A stretch of DNA of 64,000 nt from Pseudomonas sp. MN1F (lineage in GTDB: Bacteria; Pseudomonadota; Gammaproteobacteria; Pseudomonadales; Pseudomonadaceae). Below are positions 18,591 through 26,405 of this stretch, one piece after another. Numbering within the stretch: the first letter of the stretch is position 1; every line of letters begins with the position of its first letter. The notes beneath the pieces are model-generated. The model made no database searches, had not been told where the DNA came from, and saw only the letters and a program-made list of their open reading frames with translations. The position numbers were made by a program, and so were the translations under genes. The stretch is taken from NCBI RefSeq assembly GCF_009391885.1, contig NZ_VZII01000014.1:124001-188000 (forward strand), in the 5' to 3' direction.

Positions 18591-19288
18591 GGACGGCCTC
18601 CGGAGAATTTTTGGCAGATGAAACCGGCAGCCATGCCCAGCAGGCCAGCGGCAACCAGTGCGGTTTCCCAGTGCCAGTAACTGAACAGCACTGAGCAAAA
18701 CAGCGACACCGCCACGCACACCACAGTGGCGAGGTTGCGCACCAGCGGGGCGATCAGCGCGACGAAGGTGGCGACGATGGAGAAGTCCAGACCGAGCTGG
18801 TCAAGGTGCGGGATGTTCTGGCCCAGCACGATGCCGGCCAGGGTGAACAGGTTCCAGGCGACGTAGAAGGTCAGGCCCACACCCAGGGCGTACCAGCGGT
18901 TGAACTGTTGCTGGTCGTAGTGGCTGGTCAGGGCGAAGAATTCGTCGGTGAGCAGGAAGCCCAGGCCCAGTCGCCAGCGCAATGGCTGGTTGGACAACAG
19001 CGGGCGCATGGACAGGCCATAGAGCAGGTGCTGTGACGTCAGCAGCAGGGTGGTGAGCAGGATCGACAGCAGGCTGGCGCCGCCCTTGAGCATGCCGATG
19101 GCCACCAGTTGCGCGGCACCGGCGAAGACGATCGCCGACAGGCCCTGGCCTTGCCAGGCGCTGAGGTTGGCCTCGATGGCCATGGAGCCGGCGAGCAGGC
19201 CCCAGGGGGCGACAGCCAGGGACAGCGGCAGGATGGCAATGGCGCCGTGCAGGAAGGCTTGGCGGGCGATGGGGGGGCTGCTGGGCAT
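18587..19288 (-). CDS. azlC: AzlC family branched-chain amino acid exporter, large subunit
   Basis: 233 residues with about six helices. Typical AzlC blocks are present: AFLHGAIAILPLSLAVAPWGLLAGSMA, IVFAGAAQLVAIGML, LYGLSMRPLL and LLTDEFFALTSHY. AzlCD forms an inner-membrane exporter for branched-chain amino acids. The start at 19288 (MPSSPP) is my choice; an in-frame ATG at 19324 would add 12 residues. It heads the azlC-azlD-araC operon. A REP-like element lies upstream at 19376. Confidence 0.88.
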   Translation of the reverse strand: MPSSPPIARQAFLHGAIAILPLSLAVAPWGLLAGSMAIEANLSAWQGQGLSAIVFAGAAQLVAIGMLKGGASLLSILLTTLLLTSQHLLYGLSMRPLLSNQPLRWRLGLGFLLTDEFFALTSHYDQQQFNRWYALGVGLTFYVAWNLFTLAGIVLGQNIPHLDQLGLDFSIVATFVALIAPLVRNLATVVCVAVSLFCSVLFSYWHWETALVAAGLLGMAAGFICQKFSGGRP

Positions 19289-19375
19289 GATGGCTGCGAC
19301 ACATTTTGCTTGGTAGGGCAGCATGACAGAGCGGTGGGACGGGTGGCTTGAACGATCTTGCTGGTTTGCTGCCTG

Positions 19376-19411
19376 TACCGGCCCTTCGCGGCTAAAGCCG
19401 CTCCTGCAGGG
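19376..19411. repeat. REP-like element
   Basis: The stretch ACCGGCCCTTCGCGGC-TAAAGCCGCTCCTGCAGGG has the P. putida REP form: a GCGGC/GCCGC hairpin with TAAA in the loop and a CTCCTGCAGGG tail. It lies between azlC and the Sel1-like gene, both on the minus strand, at the end of the Sel1-like transcript. Confidence 0.7.
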
Positions 19412-19431
19412 AAAGCGCCGGGGGCAGGCGA

Positions 19432-20121
19432 CTATCGTTTGGTCAGCCGATGCTGCGCCGCCACACAGCCATTGATGTCCACGGCCTTCTGCAGCAGCGC
19501 CTGGCGATGCTGCGGATCGAGGTCGCCCAGCAGCCGGTAGACCTCGGCCTGGTAGTCGCGCTGGCGCCCCCACTGCATCTGCAAGCCCTGCGGGTGGCTG
19601 CGGCTGCAGGCCAGGCGGACGGCTGGCTGCGGGTAATAGGGCGCATACAGGGTCGCCATGCTCGGGATCGCTTCGAGGGCTTCGCGGTAGGCCGGGCTGG
19701 CGTTGTAGGGAGGGCACCAGGTGGCAATAGCAGTCGCCGGTGGTGCAAAGCCTTGCTTCAGGCTGGCTTCCAGCAGCGGGCAGGCGGCATCGGCGATCTG
19801 TGCGGCAGGCAGGTAGTTGGTGTAGTACAGCGCCAGGCGATACTGCGCCACCGGGTGGCCAAGCTCCACCGACTTTTTCAGCAGGGCCACCGCCGTTGGC
19901 AGGGTGTGTGCCATCGCCCGGCCTTGGCGGTTGAGCTCCGGGTCGACGCCCATGGCGGTCCGCAGGGTGCTGTTGTCGTCCGGGGTATCGGCTTGTTCCA
20001 GCAGTGGCAGCGCCTGGCGGTAAAGCAGGTCGGCGTGTGGGTCGATGCTTACTTCTAGTGCGTTTGCGGCAAGCGGGGCCAACGCGATGAACAGCGCCGA
20101 GGCCAACGCGACACGGCTCAC
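19432..20121 (-). CDS. Secreted Sel1-like repeat protein
   Basis: 229 residues with a signal peptide (MSRVALASALFIALAPLAANA). The mature part has degenerate Sel1/TPR-type helical repeats, such as AVALLKKSVELGHPVAQYRLALYYTNYL (about residues 77-105) and CPLLEASLKQGFAPPATAIATWC. These folds usually mediate protein-protein contacts in the periplasm. Four cysteines in the mature protein could form disulfides. Its end is marked by a REP element. No operon partner is close, and no specific function can be given. Confidence 0.7.
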   Translation of the reverse strand: MSRVALASALFIALAPLAANALEVSIDPHADLLYRQALPLLEQADTPDDNSTLRTAMGVDPELNRQGRAMAHTLPTAVALLKKSVELGHPVAQYRLALYYTNYLPAAQIADAACPLLEASLKQGFAPPATAIATWCPPYNASPAYREALEAIPSMATLYAPYYPQPAVRLACSRSHPQGLQMQWGRQRDYQAEVYRLLGDLDPQHRQALLQKAVDINGCVAAQHRLTKR

Positions 20122-20277
20122 AGTCGTGCCCCGGGCAACGAACGGAACCGGCAGGTTGCCGGGTAAGGGTGGGCGGCTTGATGATTGATCACAACTGCGC
20201 GTACGCCTCGGGCGAATCGGAACGACGGGCTATTCTAGCCAAGCGCAGGCCGAAACCGAAACCCCCACGGTCGGCCG

Positions 20278-21372
20278 TCAGACCAGCTTGATCGGTGTGA
20301 CCTTGCGCTGGCCGTGTCGTTCCTGGGCCAGCCCCAGTTTGGCGGTGATCACCTTGGCCAGGGCGTTGTGGCCCAGATCATTCAGGTGCAGGCGATCGAC
20401 AAACAGGTCCGCGCCGAATACCGGCGAGCTGCTGAGCATGCTGTTCATGTCGTAGCAGGGCACAGGGTCTGCCTGGCTCTTGATGCGGCGGAAGAAGGCC
20501 ATGTGCAGCTGGCTGTCAAAGGCACCGTCGAGCAGGCGATCAAAATTCCCCGGTTGCTGCTCGAGGGTGGCCAGCATCGCCTGTTCACCCGCTGGCAGGG
20601 TTTCCCGGCACCAGGGTAGCAGGGGCTGGAGGATGAAGGTCAGGGTGGCGTGGCTGTCAGCCAGCATGCGCTCCCATTGGCGCAAGGTGCGGCCGATGCT
20701 GTCGGCCGCACGTGCCAGGCGCTTTTCCGGCGCGGACAGCGACCAGTTGGGCGCAGGCTCGTTGCGCCGCGGTGCCAGTGCCTGGCCCAGGCGCTGCCAC
20801 AGCGTCTCGCGGCGAGCCGGCCCGGCAGGCGGCATGCCCTCGTTGAAACTGTTCAGGTAAGCCTGGTGAGCCTTGGCCTGTTGTGGGTCATGCGGGCCGG
20901 CCAGGACTTCGCCGAGGGCTTCATGAGCCAAGGTATTCAGGCCGCTGAGCAGCACCACATGGCCCACTTCGCCGAAGCGGTGCTGGTGGGTCAGGAACAG
21001 CAACAGCTCCTGGCTGGCATTGAGCCCGCAGCCGGCCAGGCTCAGCCATACCTCACCGGTCAGCATCGACAGCTGCGAGGCCACCGTATGTTCATCGGAG
21101 CTGGCGCCGATGCCCAGGGCGGTCGAGCCGCCGACCAGCAGGTTGATGCGCGGTGCTCCGCCGCGTTCGGCGGCGGAGAAGCGCTTGCCAGCGCAATGGC
21201 TATAGCGCAGGCCAAGGACATCGGTGTTGATGGTGCCGGAGCGATAGCCGCTTTCATGCACGTGCAGCGTGTGGGGGGCGCGGCGGTTGCCCAGCAGCAG
21301 AAAGCGCTGGTAATCCTGATGCAGTGGCGAAGCGAGGCCCGGGACGTGCGTGGTGGTTATGGGCGGTGTCAT
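20278..21372 (-). CDS. SGNH/GDSL-hydrolase-like cytoplasmic protein
   Basis: 364 residues without a signal peptide. INLLVGGSTALGIGAS holds a block I-like serine (S83), AGCGLNASQELL and LLSGLNTLAH resemble blocks II and III, and VDRLHLNDLGHNALAKV gives the D326-x-x-H329 pair of block V. The full SGNH catalytic set therefore seems present, although block I is GGSTALG instead of GDSL. The class includes esterases and acyltransferases. The start at 21372 has GGAGCGCCC upstream. It precedes no obvious partner; the lysE gene ends 41 bases upstream on the same strand. The substrate is unknown. Confidence 0.6.
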   Translation of the reverse strand: MTPPITTTHVPGLASPLHQDYQRFLLLGNRRAPHTLHVHESGYRSGTINTDVLGLRYSHCAGKRFSAAERGGAPRINLLVGGSTALGIGASSDEHTVASQLSMLTGEVWLSLAGCGLNASQELLLFLTHQHRFGEVGHVVLLSGLNTLAHEALGEVLAGPHDPQQAKAHQAYLNSFNEGMPPAGPARRETLWQRLGQALAPRRNEPAPNWSLSAPEKRLARAADSIGRTLRQWERMLADSHATLTFILQPLLPWCRETLPAGEQAMLATLEQQPGNFDRLLDGAFDSQLHMAFFRRIKSQADPVPCYDMNSMLSSSPVFGADLFVDRLHLNDLGHNALAKVITAKLGLAQERHGQRKVTPIKLV

Positions 21373-21413
21373 GGGCGCTCCTTCACGGCTGACGTTGCGG
21401 CGGTACAGGGCGT

Positions 21414-22043
21414 TCAGCCCGCCAGCTCCCTGAGGTTATAGGCCAGGCCACCGGCCGCGATCAGCAGCAGGACGACCCCCGAGGCCAGGGAAATCAGGCG
21501 GTTGCTACGCTGCGAGGTGATCTTGCCAATGGCAAAGATGTACAGGCTGAGCACAGCGAAATCGATCAGCACCCACAACAGCGACAGCACCACCATGCTC
21601 TTGCCGAACGATTCGGTGATCTGGATGAACTGTGGGAAGAAGGCGATGAAGAAGATGATGTCCTTCGGGTTGGAAATACCGACCATGAAGCCTTGCCACA
21701 AACCGCCGCGCCCGGCTTTGGCCGGTTGCAGTTCGGCTTCGTCGACGGCAGGCGCCTGCAGGCACTCGCGCAAGGTGCCCACGGCGATGTAGCCGATGAA
21801 CAGGCAGCCCAGCAGGCTCATGCCACTGAGCCAGGCCTTGTCGATGGCTGCGCTGGTGAGGATGACCCAGGCGGCGGCGCCGATCAGCACCAGTGACGCC
21901 CAGTTGGTGCCGACGGCGGTGAACATGGCCTTGCGCGAGCCGGAGGCTGCGGCGGTGTTGACGATCAGTGCCACCACCGGGCCGGGGGTGGCGATCAACA
22001 GCAGGACGGTGAGTGCGTAAGTCAGTGTCAGTGCGGTATTCAC
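21414..22043 (-). CDS. LysE family amino acid exporter
   Basis: 209 residues with six helices. LLLIATPGPVVALIVNTAAASGSRKAMFTAVG is the LysE/RhtB signature near the N-terminus, and GFMVGISNPKDIIFFIAFFPQFI follows in the middle. These proteins export amino acids or hydroxylated and analogue forms across the inner membrane. The start is a GTG at 22043, two bases after the stop of the upstream GntA-like gene; this gives the family length, where longer frames overlap the neighbour. Coupling suggests that it exports the product, or a toxic by-product, of that enzyme. Confidence 0.9.
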   Translation of the reverse strand: MNTALTLTYALTVLLLIATPGPVVALIVNTAAASGSRKAMFTAVGTNWASLVLIGAAAWVILTSAAIDKAWLSGMSLLGCLFIGYIAVGTLRECLQAPAVDEAELQPAKAGRGGLWQGFMVGISNPKDIIFFIAFFPQFIQITESFGKSMVVLSLLWVLIDFAVLSLYIFAIGKITSQRSNRLISLASGVVLLLIAAGGLAYNLRELAG

Positions 22044-22045
22044 GG

Positions 22046-22828
22046 TCAGTTCTCGATCAGAGTGTCGGGTGTTGCATGGACGTGGGCATGAAAGGGGCAG
22101 CGCGACGGATTGAGCGAGCCTGCTTCCTGCAGTTGGTATTGCTTCCATTCGAAGTTGTCGTCCTGGCCAAAGAAGCCCAGGGTTTCGGGCATGACCCCGT
22201 CGTTGTAATGGCGCACGCGATCACGAATGCGGGCGCGAATGCGTTGCCCGCTTTCGGTGCTGGCGTTGGCCACTTCGTCGAAGTTCTCCCGCGGGTTGAT
22301 GACGAAGGTGATGTGCGGGCCCAGGTTGCGGCTTTTCATCTGCCGGTGGCCGGGGAAGTTCATGTTGATGAACAGCGGCATGCCGGCGTAGCAGAACGAC
22401 CAGGCGTTGTCGTGCGGGTCGGTGGGGATCGCCTGTGGCCACGGATGCGGGTCCCGGGCGTGGACCCCGCGCAGGACTTTCCAGGCCAGCGCCTGTTGTT
22501 CGGCCAGGGTGCTGTCGGTGGCGGTTTGCAGAAACACCACCAGCGGGCTGCCGATGCGCTGCTTGATCGGCACAGGGCTAATGGTGCGGACATACTCGGC
22601 CAGGCCCTGGGCGATATCGTCGGCCAGTTGCTCGGCACGGGCGAAGAGGATGTGGCAGGATGCGCCGGCTACCGCCTTGCGCCCGAACAGGCACGGAAAG
22701 TCGGGGTTGGCGAGCACGCTGCGAAAATGCTGTAGGGTTTGGTGCGTCCAGTGCTGAGTGCTCCGTGCATGTTCATCGGCCAGCTCTAGCGCATCCAGGC
22801 GATAGCAGTTTCCATAAACCGTAAACAT
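22046..22828 (-). CDS. YqcI/YcgG (GntA-like) heme-dependent N-oxygenase
   Basis: 260 residues of the YqcI/YcgG family. Diagnostic blocks are FPCLFGRKAVAGAS, GMPLFINMNFPGHRQMKSRNLGPHITFVINPRENFDEVA and QLQEAGSLNPSRCPFHAH. One family member, GntA, is a heme enzyme that N-hydroxylates the guanidine group of the guanitoxin precursor, so oxidation of a guanidine or amine is a reasonable guess; the actual substrate is unknown. The gene is coupled to lysE downstream and divergent from a LysR regulator, forming a three-gene module. Protein is cytoplasmic. Confidence 0.78.
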   Translation of the reverse strand: MFTVYGNCYRLDALELADEHARSTQHWTHQTLQHFRSVLANPDFPCLFGRKAVAGASCHILFARAEQLADDIAQGLAEYVRTISPVPIKQRIGSPLVVFLQTATDSTLAEQQALAWKVLRGVHARDPHPWPQAIPTDPHDNAWSFCYAGMPLFINMNFPGHRQMKSRNLGPHITFVINPRENFDEVANASTESGQRIRARIRDRVRHYNDGVMPETLGFFGQDDNFEWKQYQLQEAGSLNPSRCPFHAHVHATPDTLIEN

Positions 22829-22925
22829 GATTTCCCCAGGAGATTTAAGTAAAAGAGCGTTCCACTCATATGCAGGCAGGTTGGATACTTATCGTTGTTA
22901 TTTACCTGCATTTTCTGAGACGCTC

Positions 22926-22948
22926 TTCACGTTGTAAAACGCGTGGAA
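22926..22948. promoter_or_regulatory. Imperfect dyad in the LysR divergent region
   Basis: TTCACG-TTGTAAAACG-CGTGGAA is an inverted repeat with one extra base. It lies in the AT-rich 161-base gap between the GntA-like gene and the divergent lysR gene, 42 bases before the lysR start. A LysR-type binding site is expected in this gap; this dyad is one candidate. Confidence 0.35.
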
Positions 22949-22989
22949 CTATGACCTACTATTAGTCTTACTCATGCTTCGAGGGCATC

Positions 22990-23910
22990 ATGTCGGAACG
23001 GATTCAAGCGCTGCACGCCCTGCGTGCCTTCGAGGTGGCCTCGCGCTACGGCTCGTTCACCCGGGCTGCCGAAGAGCTGGCCCTGACCCAGGGGGCGGTC
23101 AGCCATCACATCAAGACGCTCGAATCGATGTTCGGTTGCGACCTGTTCGAGCGCCGTGGCCCCAAGTTGAGCCTCACGGAGCATGGGCGGGTGCTGGCCC
23201 AGGAGCTCAAGGTCGGCTTCAAGATCATCGAAAACGCTTGCGCGTTGCTGCGCCAGGATCGCTATGGGCTGCGCTTGAAGGCCCCCTCGACGCTGACCGT
23301 GCGCTGGCTGCTGCGAGCGCTGGACGGCTTCAAGAAGCTCGAAGACAACTGCAGCGTGCAGCTGTCGAGCGTGTGGATGGACATCGACTCGGTGGACTTC
23401 TACTCCGAGCCCTACGACTGCGCCATTCTCCTGGCCAACGGCCGCTTCCCGGCCGATGTCGAGAGCGTCAAGCTGTTCGATGAATGGCTGATCCCGGTGT
23501 GCCACCCCGACTACATGGCACAGGCGCAACCCGAGCTGGCCGACCTGCGCCAGTGTGAGTTCCTCCACCCATCACCGGACCGCCGCGACTGGCGGCGCTG
23601 GCTGGCGCGCATGGATGCGTTGGACATCAGCATCGACCAGGGCCAGGTGTTCGACACCCTCGACCAGGGCATCTCGGCCGCGCAGCAGGGCCTGGGTATC
23701 TCGGTGGTCGACCTGGTGCTGGCCAGTGCCGACCTCGCGGCCGGGCGCCTGGTGACGCCGTTCAAGCATGCGGTGTCGACCGGTGACGGGTACTACATGA
23801 CCTGGCTCAAGAGCAGCCCCAAGGCACGGCAGATGCACAAGCTGCGCGACTTCCTGCTCGGCCAGGTGCCACCGCTGAGCTACAAGGACATCAACTACCT
23901 GTACGGCTGA
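22990..23910 (+). CDS. LysR family regulator (GcvA-like)
   Basis: 306 residues. The N-terminal winged helix reads LHALRAFEVASRYGSFTRAAEELALTQGAVSHHIKTLESMFGCDLFERRGPKLSLTEHG, typical of the GcvA/AmpR branch. The rest is the two-lobed effector domain (APSTLTVRWLLRAL, ISAAQQGLGISVVDLVLA). It is divergent from the GntA-like/lysE pair, the classic arrangement for a regulator of its neighbours. The effector may be an amino acid or guanidine compound, inferred only from the target genes. Confidence 0.9.
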   Translation: MSERIQALHALRAFEVASRYGSFTRAAEELALTQGAVSHHIKTLESMFGCDLFERRGPKLSLTEHGRVLAQELKVGFKIIENACALLRQDRYGLRLKAPSTLTVRWLLRALDGFKKLEDNCSVQLSSVWMDIDSVDFYSEPYDCAILLANGRFPADVESVKLFDEWLIPVCHPDYMAQAQPELADLRQCEFLHPSPDRRDWRRWLARMDALDISIDQGQVFDTLDQGISAAQQGLGISVVDLVLASADLAAGRLVTPFKHAVSTGDGYYMTWLKSSPKARQMHKLRDFLLGQVPPLSYKDINYLYG

Positions 23911-23972
23911 GCATGGCTACGTGGCAGGGCTGCAATCGCGTAGAATCGTGTTTTTGAACTGAGGTCGACGCG

Positions 23973-26329
23973 GTGGAGTTGCAGCAGGGCTTTGTCCTGA
24001 CCCGGCATTGGCATGACACGCCCGAAGGCACCTGCGTGGAATTCTGGCTGGCCACCGATGCCGGGCCACGGTTGTTGCGCCTGGCGCCGCAGGAATCGGT
24101 GGCCTTCATCCCGCAGGCGCAGGCTGAGCACGCCCGGGTGTTGCTGGCCAAGGAGCAGGGCGCACAGCTCAAGCCATTGCGCCTGAAGGACTTCGACCAG
24201 CGTCCGATGCTCGGCCTCTACACGCGCCAGCACCGTCAGTTGATGCAGCTGGAGCAACGCCTGCGTACAGCTGGCATCGACGTCTTCGAGGCCGATATCC
24301 GCCCGCCGGAGCGCTACCTGATGGAGCGCTTCATCACAGCGCCGGTGCAGTTCACCGGCCAGCGGGACGAGCAGGGCGTGTACTGCGAGGCCCAGCTCAA
24401 GCCGCTGCCAGACTACCGCCCGACCTTGCGCCTGGCCTCGCTGGACATCGAGACCAGCGAGCGCGGCGAGCTGTACAGCATCGCCCTGGAAGGCTGCGGC
24501 CAGCGCCAGGTGTACATGCTCGGCCCGGCCAATGGCGATGCCGCTGGCGTGGATTTCGAGCTGCGCTACTGCGCTGACCGCGCCGAGCTGCTGACCTGCC
24601 TCAACCAGTGGATGGCCGAGCATGACCCGGACGCGATCATCGGCTGGAACCTGATCCAGTTCGACCTGCGTCTGCTGCATGAGCACGCCAAGCTGCTGCA
24701 AGTGCCACTGGCGCTGGGGCGCAACGGCGCGCCAATGACCTTGCGCAGCCATGCCGGCGGTGGCCATGTCTTCGCCGATGCCCCGGGGCGCCTGCTGATC
24801 GACGGCATCGAGGCGCTGCGCTCGGCGACCTGGAGCTTCCCCTCGTTCAGCCTTGAAAGCGTCGCCCAGACGCTGCTCGGCGAAGGCAAGGCCATCGACA
24901 CCCCTTACCAGCGCATGGACGAGATCAACCGCCGCTTTGCCGAAGACAAACCGGCGCTCGCTACAACCTCAAGGACTGTGAGCTGGTCACGCGCATCTTT
25001 GCCCACACCCGGCTGCTCGACTTCCTGCTGGAACGTTCGTCGGTCACCGGCTTGGCGGTGGACCGCAGTGGCGGCTCGGTCGCCGCATTCTGCCACCTGT
25101 ATATCCCGCACATGCACCGCATGGGCTTTGTCGCGCCGAGCCTTGGCAGCCGTCCGGACGAGGCCAGCCCCGGTGGCTTTGTCATGGATTCACGCCCGGG
25201 GCTGTACGACTCGGTGCTGGTGCTGGATTACAAAAGCCTGTATCCGTCGATCATCCGCACCTTCCTGATCGACCCGGTGGGCCTGGTGGAAGGCTTGCGC
25301 CTGCCCGATGACGAGCATTCGGTGGAGGGCTTTCGCGGTGGGCGTTTCTCGCGCACCCAACATTGCCTGCCCGCCATCGTCGAGCGTGTGTGGCAAGGCA
25401 GAGAGGCGGCCAAGCGCGAGGGCAACGCGCCGTTGTCGCAGGCCCTCAAGATCATCATGAACGCCTTCTACGGCGTGCTGGGTTCCAGCGGCTGCCGCTT
25501 CTTCGACCCGCGCCTGGCATCGTCGATCACCATGCGCGGCCACCAGATCATGCGCCAGACGCGCGCACTGATCGAAGCACGGGGCTTCGAAGTCATCTAC
25601 GGCGATACCGACTCGACCTTCGTCTGGCTCAAGGGTGCGCACGCCGAGGAGGCGGCTGCGCGGATCGGGCGCGACCTGGTCGCCCAGGTCAACCAGTGGT
25701 GGCGCGAGCACCTGCGCACCACCCTGAACCTTGAAAGCGCGCTGGAGTTGCAGTTCGAGGTGCATTACCGGCGCTTTCTGATGCCCACCATCCGCGGCAC
25801 CGACGAAGGCAGCAAAAAGCGTTACGCCGGCCTGGTGCAGCGGGCCGATGGCAGCGAAGAGATGGTCTACAAGGGCCTGGAGTCGGTGCGCACCGACTGG
25901 TCGCCACTGGCCCGGCGCTTCCAGCAGGAACTGTACGGGCGGATTTTCCGTGGCCAGCCTTATCGCGATTACCTGCGCGAGTACGTGCGTCAGACCCTGG
26001 CCGGTGAACTGGATGAGCTGCTGGTCTATCGCAAGCGCCTGCGCCGGCCGCTGGCCGACTATCAGCGCAATGTGCCACCGCACGTACGGGCCGCGCGCCT
26101 GGCAGATGAGTTCAACGTTCGGGTCGGCCGCCCGCGGCAATACCAGCGCGGTGGCTGGATCAGCTACCTGATCACCACGGCTGGCCCCGAGCCGCTGGAG
26201 AACCTGCTGGCGCCTGTCGATTACGAGCATTACCTGAGCCGTCAGCTGCAGCCAGTGGCGGATGCCATCCTGCCCTTCGTCGGTGATGACTTCAGTGCCC
26301 TGACCGACCGCCAACTGCTGCTTTTCTGA
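23973..26329 (+). pseudogene. polB: DNA polymerase II, frameshifted at 24961
   Basis: This is the family B polymerase of the SOS response, used for lesion bypass and restart. The 5' part, from the GTG at 23973 with GAGG upstream, encodes the N-terminal and 3'-5' exonuclease domains ([26 protein letters not shown]). The 3' part is in another frame and encodes the palm and thumb ([47 protein letters not shown]). The break falls in [11 protein letters not shown], where E. coli continues [11 protein letters not shown]. Adding four bases (a second CTAC next to 24961-24964) restores one frame of about 786 residues; E. coli has 783. As written the protein would stop at 25268 without polymerase motifs. 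Confidence 0.93.
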
Positions 26330-26405
26330 AGTAGGGGTAGTTATCTAGGGCTTGCTGCGTGATACCGGACATTAGCTTCGCACTTCCCGACTCAGGAGGT
26401 GTGTC

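Noticed and set aside
24955..25060. Programmed ribosomal frameshifting in polB
   Set aside because: No slippery heptamer, stop codon or stimulatory structure is visible, and PolB is not known to use frameshifting; a four-base deletion explains the break better.
26330..26405. Type III (hrp-box type) promoter before the NEL effectors
   Set aside because: I looked for a GGAAC...CCAC pair upstream of the first gene and did not see one, and no secretion genes are in the window.
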